NCBI RefSeq assembly: GCF_007827045.1
Contig: NZ_RPFW01000004.1
Span: 924,792-988,791, forward strand
Direction: 5' to 3'
Length of the DNA stretch: 64,000 nt
Origin: Trebonia kvetii
GTDB lineage: Bacteria; Actinomycetota; Actinomycetes; Streptosporangiales; Streptosporangiaceae
In this document: positions 51,236 through 58,232 of the stretch, piece by piece
Layout: the number at the start of each line of letters is the position of its first letter
Position numbering within the stretch: position 1 is the first letter of the stretch
Position numbers and translations under genes: made by a program
Notes under the pieces: generated by a model
What the model saw: only the letters and a program-made list of their open reading frames with translations
The model's database searches: none
What the model was told of the DNA's origin: nothing

Positions 51236-51868
51236 TTAACGTCCGGGGAGCGTCAGCACCACAATCGGCGTGGTGGTGGGCGCGGTGGTGCCGCCCGCCG
51301 GCTCGACAGTGACGCCGACCGCGTCGTCGCCGGACAGCCCGGCCGCGAGCACCGGCACGGTGATCCCGTGGGTCCCGGCCGCCGGCGACGGCACGAGGCC
51401 GGCCGCCCGCACCCCCGCGGACCCGATGAACCACAGCTCGTAGACAGAAGAAGGCGGCAGCACGGGCAGCCCCGCGCTGGTGAACACCACCGACCGGCCG
51501 CTCCGCGACGCGACGACCGTTGCGGTGCCGCCCGCCGAGGTCGCCGCGCTGGCGATCAGCGCGTCCGCCGCGGACAGCACGGCGGCGATCGCGGCGTCGT
51601 CGGACCTAGCGGCGTCAAGCGCCCCGACGTCGGCGAGCACCCGCCCCTTGAGCGAGGGCGGCGGGGTCGTCGCCGCCGCGAGGCCTAGCGACGCCGCCAC
51701 CTCGGCGAAGTCGCGCACCTCGGACTGGCACGCCGCGCAGCCGCGCAGGTGCCGCTCGAACCTGGCGCGTTCGGCCGGCTCGAGCGCGTCGAGCGCGTAC
51801 GGGCCGGCCAGCGAGTGCCTGGACCGCCAGGGCAGCATGCCCAGGAACAGGAAGCGCGGGAATCTCAC
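51236..51868 (-). CDS. RskA-like anti-sigma factor lacking its transmembrane helix
   Basis: The 210-residue protein has the zinc-binding anti-sigma (ZAS) motif RFERHLRGCAACQSEVRDF (His-x3-Cys-x2-Cys) near residue 40. It also has the extracytoplasmic RskA-type domain with GGTATVVASRSGRSVVFTSA, SSVYELWFIGSAGVRAAGL, and DDAVGVTVEPAGGTTAPTTT. Between them, where family members have a linker, a 20-residue membrane helix and a short stalk, this protein has only PSLKGRVLADVGALDAARSD. No hydrophobic stretch long enough to span a membrane exists. GTG at 51868 overlaps the sigma stop by four bases, so the pair is translationally coupled. Confidence 0.85.
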   Translation of the reverse strand: MRFPRFLFLGMLPWRSRHSLAGPYALDALEPAERARFERHLRGCAACQSEVRDFAEVAASLGLAAATTPPPSLKGRVLADVGALDAARSDDAAIAAVLSAADALIASAATSAGGTATVVASRSGRSVVFTSAGLPVLPPSSVYELWFIGSAGVRAAGLVPSPAAGTHGITVPVLAAGLSGDDAVGVTVEPAGGTTAPTTTPIVVLTLPGR

Positions 51869-52449
51869 CGGCCCACCCCCAGGCAGTCCCGCAGCCTGCT
51901 GAGCCCGTCGCGAATCCGGCTCTTGACGGTGCCGAGCGCGAGGCCGAGCTTCGAGGCGACCTGCGGATAGCTGAAGCCCGAGTAGTACGCGAGCACGATG
52001 GACTCCCGCTGCGGTCCGCTCAGCCCGTCCAGGCAGCGGCGCACCCGTTCCGCTTCCAGTGAGGACTCCACGGCCTCGGCCACCTCGTCGCCTGGCGGCG
52101 GTGGCGCGGCGGACGCGACACGCGCCTCCCGGTCCGCGGCGGCCCGCTCCGAGCGCACCCGGTCCACGGCGCGGCGGTGGGCGATCGTCATCACCCAGGC
52201 CGACGCGGAGCCGCGCTGCGGGTCGAAGCGCCCCGCCGTCCGCCACACCTCGAGCAGCGCCTCCTGGGCGACCTCCTCCGACTGCGCGGCGTCCCGCAGC
52301 ACCCGCAGGACAACCCCGAACACCGCCCCGGCGGTCCTGTCGTAGACCGACTCGAATGCCGCCTGATCGCCGCGTCCCACCAGCGTGAGCAGCTCGCTCA
52401 GGTCAGGTCCCGGCCGGCTGACCGGATCCGGCGCCTGCCTGGATTCCAT
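51865..52449 (-). CDS. ECF RNA polymerase sigma factor (SigK-like)
   Basis: The 194-residue factor has region 2 (LLTLVGRGDQAAFESVYDRT, AGAVFGVVLRVLRDAAQSEE, VAQEALLEVWRTAGRFDPQR) with the SAWVMTIAHRRAVDRVRSE motif. Region 4 is LSGPQRESIVLAYYSGFSYP and VASKLGLALGTVKSRIRDGL. This resembles the SigK (ECF19) group, whose anti-sigma partners are RskA-like, and such a partner directly follows with a four-base overlap. The promoter and target genes are not obvious. The neighbouring Bax-inhibitor-1 gene lies upstream on the same strand. Confidence 0.9.
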   Translation of the reverse strand: MESRQAPDPVSRPGPDLSELLTLVGRGDQAAFESVYDRTAGAVFGVVLRVLRDAAQSEEVAQEALLEVWRTAGRFDPQRGSASAWVMTIAHRRAVDRVRSERAAADREARVASAAPPPPGDEVAEAVESSLEAERVRRCLDGLSGPQRESIVLAYYSGFSYPQVASKLGLALGTVKSRIRDGLSRLRDCLGVGR

Positions 52450-52458
52450 GGGGCAAGG

Positions 52459-53130
52459 CTAGTCGCGGGAACCCGAGAAGATCCGCAGGAAGAACCAGAA
52501 AACGTTCAGGATGTCGAGGAAGATCGACGCGGCGATCAGCGGCGCGGAATTGAGCCCCTGCGACCGGCGCAGCCGCTGGAAGTCCGCCGCCGTCAGCCCG
52601 GCGAACACCACGAGCCCGAGCACCGCCCAGATCAGCGACGCGTGCGGGATGCGCACGAAGATCAGCACCACCCCGGCGAGCAGCAAGACGAGCAGTCCGA
52701 TGAACGAGGCCCGCCTGACACCGGAAAGATCCTTCTTCGTCAGGTAGCCGAACGAGCCAAGCGCCCCGACGAACAGCGCCGTGGCACCGCCCGCCTGCCA
52801 CAGGATCTGCGGCTCCGTCGAGGCGTACCAGACGAGCGTCGGCGCCGACGACACGCCTATCAGCACGCCGAAGATCGCCAGCAGCAAAGTCGCCGCCCGC
52901 GGTGAGCGCCGGGCGGCGAAGTTCATGATCATCAGCACCACGAAGGCGGCGATCCAGGCGACGATCACCGCGCCAGAACCGAGGTTGCGCCCCGCGTACG
53001 CGCCGGCCGCGAAGAACGCGGCCGTCATCCCGACAAGCCCCATCGTCAGCCCGAACAGCGTCGATGTCCGCCCAGGCGCCGAGGTCCCCTGGTAAGCCAT
53101 ATCCGAGTACATGTGACTCATTCTCCCCAC
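52459..53130 (-). CDS. Bax-inhibitor-1 / YccA-family membrane protein
   Basis: The 223-residue protein has seven hydrophobic segments after a 30-residue N-terminus (MGRMSHMYSDMAYQGTSAPG). The BI-1 core APTLVWYASTEPQILWQAGG, FGYLTKKDLSGVRRASFIGL and the end RSQGLNSAPLIAASIFLDIL and NVFWFFLRIFSGSRD match the family, which forms pH-sensitive calcium-leak channels. It is upstream of the ECF sigma pair with only a nine-base gap, so they may share a transcript. Confidence 0.9.
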   Translation of the reverse strand: MGRMSHMYSDMAYQGTSAPGRTSTLFGLTMGLVGMTAAFFAAGAYAGRNLGSGAVIVAWIAAFVVLMIMNFAARRSPRAATLLLAIFGVLIGVSSAPTLVWYASTEPQILWQAGGATALFVGALGSFGYLTKKDLSGVRRASFIGLLVLLLAGVVLIFVRIPHASLIWAVLGLVVFAGLTAADFQRLRRSQGLNSAPLIAASIFLDILNVFWFFLRIFSGSRD

Positions 53131-53154
53131 CGGGTTCTGTCCGGAAGATCAAAC

Positions 53155-53214
53155 CCCGACATCCATACAGAACGGTTGCGCGCTTCGCCCCGTTCCCGCC
53201 GCCTTCTCCTCCAG
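53155..53214 (+). repeat. Dispersed intergenic element, copy D
   Basis: CCCGACATCCATACAGAACG, GTTGCGCGCTTCGCCCCGTT and CCCGCCGCCTTCTCCTCCAG align with copy B over about 45 bases with few mismatches. It lies in the divergent gap between the Bax-inhibitor-1 gene and the epimerase gene, where it could influence both promoters. Confidence 0.6.
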
Positions 53215-53273
53215 ATCGGCGATAGCAACATCCAGGTCAACTGGTTCTAGCGCGTCCCCATAGGGTTGGGTGC

Positions 53274-54266
53274 ATGAGCAAGCTTCGGGTTCTCTTCATC
53301 GGCGGTACTGGGGTCATCTCTTCGGCGTGCGTGGCGCAGGCCGTGGCGGACGACGGGATCGAGCTGACCGTTCTCAACCGCGGGCAGTCGGCCCGGGAGC
53401 TGCCGCCCGGCGTCCGGGAGCTGCGGGCGGATGTGCGGGACGCCGCTGCCGTTCGGGATGCTCTGCTTGGTCTTGAGTTTGACTCGGTCGTCGACTTCGT
53501 GGCCTTCACCCCGCACCACGTGCGCGCCGACGTCGACCTGCTGCGCGGGCGGATCGGGCAGTACGTGTTCATCTCCACGGCGTCGGCGTACCAGACGCCG
53601 CCCGCGCGGCTGCCGGTTACCGAGTCGACGCCGCTGCGCAACCCGTTCTGGCAGTACTCGCGGGACAAGATCGCCTGCGAGGACCTGCTGGTCGCCGAGT
53701 ACCGCGACACCGGGTTCCCCGCGACGATCGTGCGGCCGTCGCACACCTACGACGCGACCAAGACCGTGCTGTCCGGCGGCTGGACCTCGCTCGCCCGGAT
53801 GCGTGAGGGCAAGCCGGTGATCGTGCACGGCGACGGCACCTCGCTGTGGACGGTGACGCACAACACCGACTTCGCGCGCGCGTTCGTGCCGCTGCTCGGG
53901 CACCCGCGGACCCTCGGGGAGGCGTTCCACATCACCTCCGACGACGTGCTGACCTGGGACCAGATCGCCTTCGCGCTTGGTGCCGCGCTCGGCGTGCTGC
54001 CGCGGATCGTGCACGTACCGTCCGACGTCATCAACGCTGCCGACCCGGAGTGGGGCGCCGGGCTGCTCGGCGACAAGACGCACTCGATGGTCTTCGACAA
54101 CGCGAAGATCAAGTCGGTGGTCCCGGGCTGGCACGCGGTGGTGCCGTTCGAGCGCGGCGCGCGGGAGATCGCCGACTACCACCTGGCCGACCCCGCCCGC
54201 CAGGTGGTCAACCCGGAACTCGATGAGCTGATGGACAAGCTCGCCGCCGACTACGCCGTGTCCTAG
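53274..54266 (+). CDS. NAD-dependent epimerase/dehydratase-family protein
   Basis: The 330-residue protein is an extended SDR. The cofactor motif is VLFIGGTGVISSACVAQAVA; the GGTGxI form is seen in the atypical SDR subgroup near plant CSP41-like proteins. The late motifs are QYVFISTASAYQTPPARLPV and RDKIACEDLLVAEYRDTGF. The YxxxK pair is not in its usual form, as in related atypical SDRs. ATG at 53274 follows the short spacer GGGTTGGGTGC. The stop codon overlaps that of the convergent F420-type gene (TAG at 54264-54266). Confidence 0.85.
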   Translation: MSKLRVLFIGGTGVISSACVAQAVADDGIELTVLNRGQSARELPPGVRELRADVRDAAAVRDALLGLEFDSVVDFVAFTPHHVRADVDLLRGRIGQYVFISTASAYQTPPARLPVTESTPLRNPFWQYSRDKIACEDLLVAEYRDTGFPATIVRPSHTYDATKTVLSGGWTSLARMREGKPVIVHGDGTSLWTVTHNTDFARAFVPLLGHPRTLGEAFHITSDDVLTWDQIAFALGAALGVLPRIVHVPSDVINAADPEWGAGLLGDKTHSMVFDNAKIKSVVPGWHAVVPFERGAREIADYHLADPARQVVNPELDELMDKLAADYAVS

Positions 54267-54745
54267 CGGACGCGGGCCTGGTCGGGCGTGGCGGGCTCGA
54301 TGCGGAAGATCGGGTAGCCCGGGGCGATCTCGCGCAGCTTCGCCTCGGGCGCCTTGGCGTCCACGCCGTCGAAGAACACGCCCACCTCGAACTTCCACTT
54401 CTTCAGGTAGGCGCGCAGGATCGCGGGCTTGGCGTCGTCGGCGATCTCCGTCGCGCGGAACTGCTCGACACGCCGGCCGACCCGCAGTTCCCCGGTGCCC
54501 ACGACCCGCAGGTTGCGGACCCACTGGGTGTTGCCCCGCGGTGCGACCAGGTAGCGGGTGCCGTCGAGCGTCAGCGGGTTGACCGGGGTGGAGCGCCACT
54601 CGCCCGACTTGCGGCCCTTGACGTACAGGACGCGCGACCCGTAGACGCTGACGCCCATCCGGGTCAGCCGGGCGACGACGGTGTTGAAGACATTGGTGGC
54701 CGACTGCGGCTTGATGTAGCGGTGCTCTGCGGCTGCGGCGTTCAC
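54263..54745 (-). CDS. Deazaflavin (F420)-dependent nitroreductase-family protein
   Basis: The 160-residue protein has the Ddn-like split-barrel pattern: VVARLTRMGVSVYGSRVLYV and KGRKSGEWRSTPVNPLTLDG. TRYLVAPRGNTQWVRNLRVV follows, with GELRVGRRVEQFRATEI. These are the cofactor-binding and core motifs of deazaflavin-dependent oxidoreductases, which use F420 and are restricted mostly to actinobacteria and some archaea. It is divergent from a TetR-type regulator across a 165-base gap with two palindromes, so it is likely repressed by that regulator. Its substrate is unknown. Confidence 0.88.
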   Translation of the reverse strand: MNAAAAEHRYIKPQSATNVFNTVVARLTRMGVSVYGSRVLYVKGRKSGEWRSTPVNPLTLDGTRYLVAPRGNTQWVRNLRVVGTGELRVGRRVEQFRATEIADDAKPAILRAYLKKWKFEVGVFFDGVDAKAPEAKLREIAPGYPIFRIEPATPDQARVR

Positions 54746-54798
54746 GGCTGCTCTCCTTCGAGGTAATCCCTGCGGCAGTTCTGCTTAGCGGTCCTTTG

Positions 54799-54866
54799 CG
54801 AGAGCGATGCTCTCGACTAAGATCAGTGAACACGATAAGCTAAGACCTTGTCAAGAGCACTGCTCT
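54799..54866. promoter_or_regulatory. Two palindromic operators in the TetR / F420-oxidoreductase divergent promoter
   Basis: CGAGAGC-GAT-GCTCTCG at 54799-54815 and AGAGC-ACT-GCTCT at 54854-54866 are related palindromes about 53 bases apart. A plus-strand promoter TTGTCA (54848-54853), a 17-base spacer and TTAGTT (54871-54876) places the second palindrome between the -35 and -10, ideal for repression of the TetR gene. The first palindrome would cover the divergent promoter. Confidence 0.75.
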
Positions 54867-54909
54867 CGTTTTAGTTCACTGGTCACTAGCCTTCGCGAGG
54901 GGGATCACG

Positions 54910-56037
54910 ATGAGCACACCGAACGCGCCGCGCACCGCGCGGGAGCGCGCCCGCGCCGAGCTGACCAGGGAGATCAAGGAAGAGGCCCGCCGTCAGCTCG
55001 CATCCGTCGGCGCGAACGGCCTGTCGCTGCGTGCCGTCGCCCGTGAGCTCGGCATGGTGTCCTCCGCGCTGTACCGGTATTACCCCAGCAGGGACGACCT
55101 GCTGACCGGCCTGATCATCGACGCGTACAACGCCCTCGGCGAGGCCACGGAACAGGCCATCGAGACCACGGCCGGCCCGTCCGTGCGGCGGTGGCTCGCC
55201 GCCTGCCACGCGATCCGCGACTGGGCGGTCTCGCGGCCGCACGAGTACGCGCTGATCTACGGCTCTCCGGTGCCCGGCTACCGCGCCCCCGAGGCGACGA
55301 TCGCGCCGGCGGGCCGGGTGCCGCTCGCCTTCGTCGCCGTGCTGGGGTCCGCGGTGGCGGCCGGGGAGGTCACCGTGGAGCCCGGCGCGCGCCTTGCCGC
55401 GGACGCCGAGGTCGGCGGGCTGCTCCGCGACCAGGCGGCCAAGCTGCTCGCCGCGCTGCCCGGACCGGCCGGCGGGGTGCCGCCCGACGTGCTGCTGCGC
55501 GCCGTCATCGCCTGGACCCAGCTGTTCGGCATGATCAGCTTCGAATTGTTCGGCCAGTTCGTCGGCTCATTCGAGCCGGCCGACGCCCTTTTCGCCCACT
55601 CGGTTGCGCAGCTGGCGCACTACGTCGGGTTCCGTCCTGTCTCGTTAGGCGGGCGGAAGGGGGTCGCGCCGATACTCTCGAAGCGTGAACAAACAGGAGC
55701 GGACGTACACGGTCCTGCGGGACCGGATCCATTCCGGCGCGTTCGCTCCGCGAGCCCGGCTCAACATCGACGCCCTGGCCAGGGAGCTCGGCGTCAGCGC
55801 GATCCCGGTGCGCGAGGCGCTGCGGCGCCTCGAGGCCGAGGGGTGGGTGAAGTTCCAGCCGAACGTCGGCGCGATCGTCGCCCCGGTGGACGCCACGGCC
55901 TGGGAGCAGCAGATGGTCGCGGTGGCGATCCTCGAGGGCGCGGCCACCGCCTACGCGGCCGCGCACCTGACTCCGTCCGACCTGGCCGGGCTCAAGGCGC
56001 TAGCCGCCGAGATGGAGCTGGTCGCCGCCGAAGGTGA
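54910..56037 (+). CDS. TetR-family regulator (WHG-type C-terminal domain), frame runs on into the next gene
   Basis: The TetR helix-turn-helix is residues 15-65 (ARRQLASVGANGLSLRAVAR, ELGMVSSALYRYYPSRDDLL). The ligand domain follows (SVRRWLAACHAIRDWAVSRP, HEYALIYGSPVPGYRAPEAT), typical of the WHG-type TetR group. Normal members end near AQLAHYVGFRPV, about base 55640. Here no stop is found, and the frame continues about 130 residues of Arg/Gly-rich nonsense through most of the first half of the GntR gene, to 56037. The true product is probably translated with this tail, or the original stop has been lost by mutation. It likely represses itself and the F420-type gene. Confidence 0.75.
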   Translation: MSTPNAPRTARERARAELTREIKEEARRQLASVGANGLSLRAVARELGMVSSALYRYYPSRDDLLTGLIIDAYNALGEATEQAIETTAGPSVRRWLAACHAIRDWAVSRPHEYALIYGSPVPGYRAPEATIAPAGRVPLAFVAVLGSAVAAGEVTVEPGARLAADAEVGGLLRDQAAKLLAALPGPAGGVPPDVLLRAVIAWTQLFGMISFELFGQFVGSFEPADALFAHSVAQLAHYVGFRPVSLGGRKGVAPILSKREQTGADVHGPAGPDPFRRVRSASPAQHRRPGQGARRQRDPGARGAAAPRGRGVGEVPAERRRDRRPGGRHGLGAADGRGGDPRGRGHRLRGRAPDSVRPGRAQGASRRDGAGRRRR

Positions 56038-56329
56038 CCCGGGGGAGTTCAGCAGGCTCAACAGGCGGCTGCACGCCGCGATCTTCGCGCACTGCGCCAA
56101 CGAGTACCTGATCGAGTTGCTCGACCAGACGAACCGGCGGCTGGACAGGATCCGCGACACGATGTTCGCCTACCTGCCCCAGCGCGCCAAGGCGGCGACC
56201 GGCGAGCACGCGCGCCTCATCGAGCTGCTGGAGAGCGGCGACAGCGCGGAGATCGAGCGGTACGCACGCTGGCACAAGCTGCAGACCGTCGAGGCCTACC
56301 GCGCGACCCACCAGCCTCCGGCGGACTGA
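55685..56329 (+). CDS. GntR-family transcriptional regulator (FadR/VanR subfamily)
   Basis: The 214-residue protein has the winged helix YTVLRDRIHSGAFAPRARLN, IDALARELGVSAIPVREALR, RLEAEGWVKFQPNVGAIVAP. An all-helical FCD ligand domain follows, with the His ligands in FSRLNRRLHAAIFAHCANEY. Such regulators often control carboxylic-acid or amino-acid catabolism. Start GTG at 55685. It overlaps the 3' tail of the TetR frame by 353 bases. Possible targets are the convergent PPOX-type and M20 genes, though no operator was recognised. Confidence 0.88.
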   Translation: MNKQERTYTVLRDRIHSGAFAPRARLNIDALARELGVSAIPVREALRRLEAEGWVKFQPNVGAIVAPVDATAWEQQMVAVAILEGAATAYAAAHLTPSDLAGLKALAAEMELVAAEGDPGEFSRLNRRLHAAIFAHCANEYLIELLDQTNRRLDRIRDTMFAYLPQRAKAATGEHARLIELLESGDSAEIERYARWHKLQTVEAYRATHQPPAD

Positions 56330-56331
56330 GG

Positions 56332-56769
56332 TCAGCCGCTGCCGGGCGCGGCAGCCGGGAGGCGCCTGCCAGAGATGGACGACGGCCGGATGCGCACCCA
56401 CACCGGATCGGCGGGCTCGCCCCATGACCTCAGTTCGCGTGCGTCGAGCCGTGCGGCATCCGCCTCGTCGTCCACGATCTCGGCGAGTCCGCTCACCAAC
56501 ACTGACCAGCCCGTTTCCGTCGCCGGATCATAGGCGTCGGCCTCGAACCCCACGTAGTGCCCGACCTCGATGCTCGACAGCTTGGACCCCTGCGCGGTCC
56601 TGAAGACCACGTCCTGTCCGTCCACCAGGAAGTTCACCGGCAAGATGATCACCTCGCCGCCGGCGAGGAAGCCGATCCGCCCGACCGGCACCGATCCGAG
56701 CAGCCCGAAACAGTCCCCGAGGTGCAAGATCTCGAGCCCCGCCCGGTCGGTCGCAAGCTTTCGCATCAT
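56332..56769 (-). CDS. Pyridoxamine-5'-phosphate-oxidase-like FMN-binding protein
   Basis: The 145-residue protein opens MMRKLATDRAGLEILHLGDC and contains the split-barrel signature VGRIGFLAGGEVIILPVNFL, DGQDVVFRTAQGSKLSSIEV and GHYVGFEADAYDPATETGWS. These are usual for actinobacterial PPOX-type proteins that bind FMN or F420. The substrate is unknown. The ATG used is at 56769; the adjacent ATG (56766) could be the real start. It is convergent with the GntR gene with a two-base gap. Confidence 0.85.
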   Translation of the reverse strand: MMRKLATDRAGLEILHLGDCFGLLGSVPVGRIGFLAGGEVIILPVNFLVDGQDVVFRTAQGSKLSSIEVGHYVGFEADAYDPATETGWSVLVSGLAEIVDDEADAARLDARELRSWGEPADPVWVRIRPSSISGRRLPAAAPGSG

Positions 56770-56880
56770 GTCCTCCCGCTCCGCGCAGTTCGACAGCTCC
56801 AGTATCCGCCGTCACACGTTCACCGTGCAGGACCATCGTCCCGCAGCTATCCCGGAGGGACGACCCCCGTACCCCCGCGT

Positions 56881-58131
56881 TCAGCGGCCGGCGCCGAGCC
56901 AGGTGCGCGCGGCGAGGGTGAGGGCCTGAACGCCGGTGCTGAGCGTGGGCTCGATCACCGGCGCGAAGGCCCCCGAGTGATTGCTCGGCAACGAATCGAT
57001 CCTTCCCTCGGCCAGCGCGCCAAGCACGGTTTCGGTGTCAAGGCCGCCCCAGAACCAGAAGACGGTGGGCGCCCCCGCGGCTTCGCCGAACACGCCGACG
57101 TCCTCGCTCGCGGTGATCAGCGGCATGGGCATCAGCCGGCCGGCGCCGAAGTGCCCGTTGAATGCCGCGACGGTCGCCTCGGTGGCGGCGGGGTCGCTGA
57201 CCAGCACCGGCGCGCCGCTTGCCCAGGTGATGTCCGGCGGCCTGGGCGCCGCGCTGGCGGTCGCCTCGGCGTTGACGATCCGCTCGATGGCGGCGCGGAC
57301 GAGGGCCCTGACGGCCGGCGTGTAGGACCTGACGTTGATGCCAAGCTCGGCCGTGCCGGGAATGACGTTTTCCTTGGTGCCCGCCTGCAGCCGCCCGACG
57401 GTGACCACGGCGGTTTCCGCGGGCGGAACCTCGCGGGCGACGATGCCCTGGAGCCTGGTCACCACGTTGGCCGCCATCAGCACCGGGTCGATCGCGGCCT
57501 CGGGGCGCGAGCCATGACCGCCCCGGCCGTACAGGACCACCTTGGCGGTGTCGGAGGCGGCCATGACGGGGCCGCTCGCGTGGCCGATCACCCCGGCAGG
57601 CAACGGCCCGACGTGCTGGCCGAGCACGATGCTCGGCGCGGGGAACCGGGTGAACAGGCCGTCGGCGACCATGTCGCGCGCGCCGCGTGCCAGCTCCTCG
57701 GCCGGCTGGAACACCACCAGCAGCGTCCCCGACCAGGTGTCCGGAGCCCGCGACAGCAGGGTCGCGGCGCCGACCAGGCAGGCGGCGTGCATGTCATGGC
57801 CGCAGGCGTGCATCACGGGGACAGTGCCGCCGTCCGGCCCCGCCGCGCGGGTGCTGCTCGCGTACGGCAGGCCTGTCTCCTCGAGGACCGGGAGCGCGTC
57901 GAAGTCGGCACGCAGCATGACGACCGGGCCGTCGCCGTTGCGCAGCAGGCCGACCACCCCGGTACCGCCGACCTGTTCGGTGACCTCGAACCCGAGCGGC
58001 CGCAGCGCGTCGGCGACCAGGCGGGCGGTGCGGTACTCCTGCAGCGACAGCTCCGGATGCTGATGCAGGTCCCGGTAGAGGTCCGCGAGACTGCCGCTCA
58101 GTTCGTCAAGCCCGGCCCAGATGTCGGTCAC
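56881..58131 (-). CDS. M20D-family amidohydrolase (N-acyl amino acid / hippurate type)
   Basis: The protein of 416 residues has HQHPELSLQEYRTARLVADA, VVMLRADFDALPVLEETGLP, MHACGHDMHAACLVGAATLL (metal-binding Cys and His) and VFQPAEELARGARDMVADGL with the catalytic Glu. The dimerisation domain carries RGGHGSRPEAAIDPVLMAAN. SEDVGVFGEAAGAPTVFWFW follows near the C-terminus. It cleaves N-acyl or amide bonds using a Zn or Mn pair. GTG at 58131 has the perfect AGGAGGAG ribosome binding site; the frame is open to 58152. A GntR gene upstream could regulate it. Confidence 0.9.
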   Translation of the reverse strand: MTDIWAGLDELSGSLADLYRDLHQHPELSLQEYRTARLVADALRPLGFEVTEQVGGTGVVGLLRNGDGPVVMLRADFDALPVLEETGLPYASSTRAAGPDGGTVPVMHACGHDMHAACLVGAATLLSRAPDTWSGTLLVVFQPAEELARGARDMVADGLFTRFPAPSIVLGQHVGPLPAGVIGHASGPVMAASDTAKVVLYGRGGHGSRPEAAIDPVLMAANVVTRLQGIVAREVPPAETAVVTVGRLQAGTKENVIPGTAELGINVRSYTPAVRALVRAAIERIVNAEATASAAPRPPDITWASGAPVLVSDPAATEATVAAFNGHFGAGRLMPMPLITASEDVGVFGEAAGAPTVFWFWGGLDTETVLGALAEGRIDSLPSNHSGAFAPVIEPTLSTGVQALTLAARTWLGAGR

Positions 58132-58210
58132 CAGATCTCCTCCTGCACGCACCCGTTCTGATTAATTTCTCGTGAATCACCTCCGCTGGAGGTTCACGCA
58201 GCCCCGATAT

Positions 58211-58232
58211 CATGTTACTGTCCAGTAACATG
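58211..58232. promoter_or_regulatory. 22-bp palindrome over the acyl-CoA dehydrogenase start
   Basis: CATGTTACTG-TC-CAGTAACATG at 58211-58232 is a perfect 10-base inverted repeat with a two-base centre. The right arm contains the ATG at 58230, and the left arm contains an upstream in-frame ATG at 58212. Palindromes of the form GTTACTG-N2-CAGTAAC are common operators for TetR-family regulators of fatty-acid genes. No TetR gene is directly adjacent; the nearest is 2.2 kb away. Confidence 0.75.
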
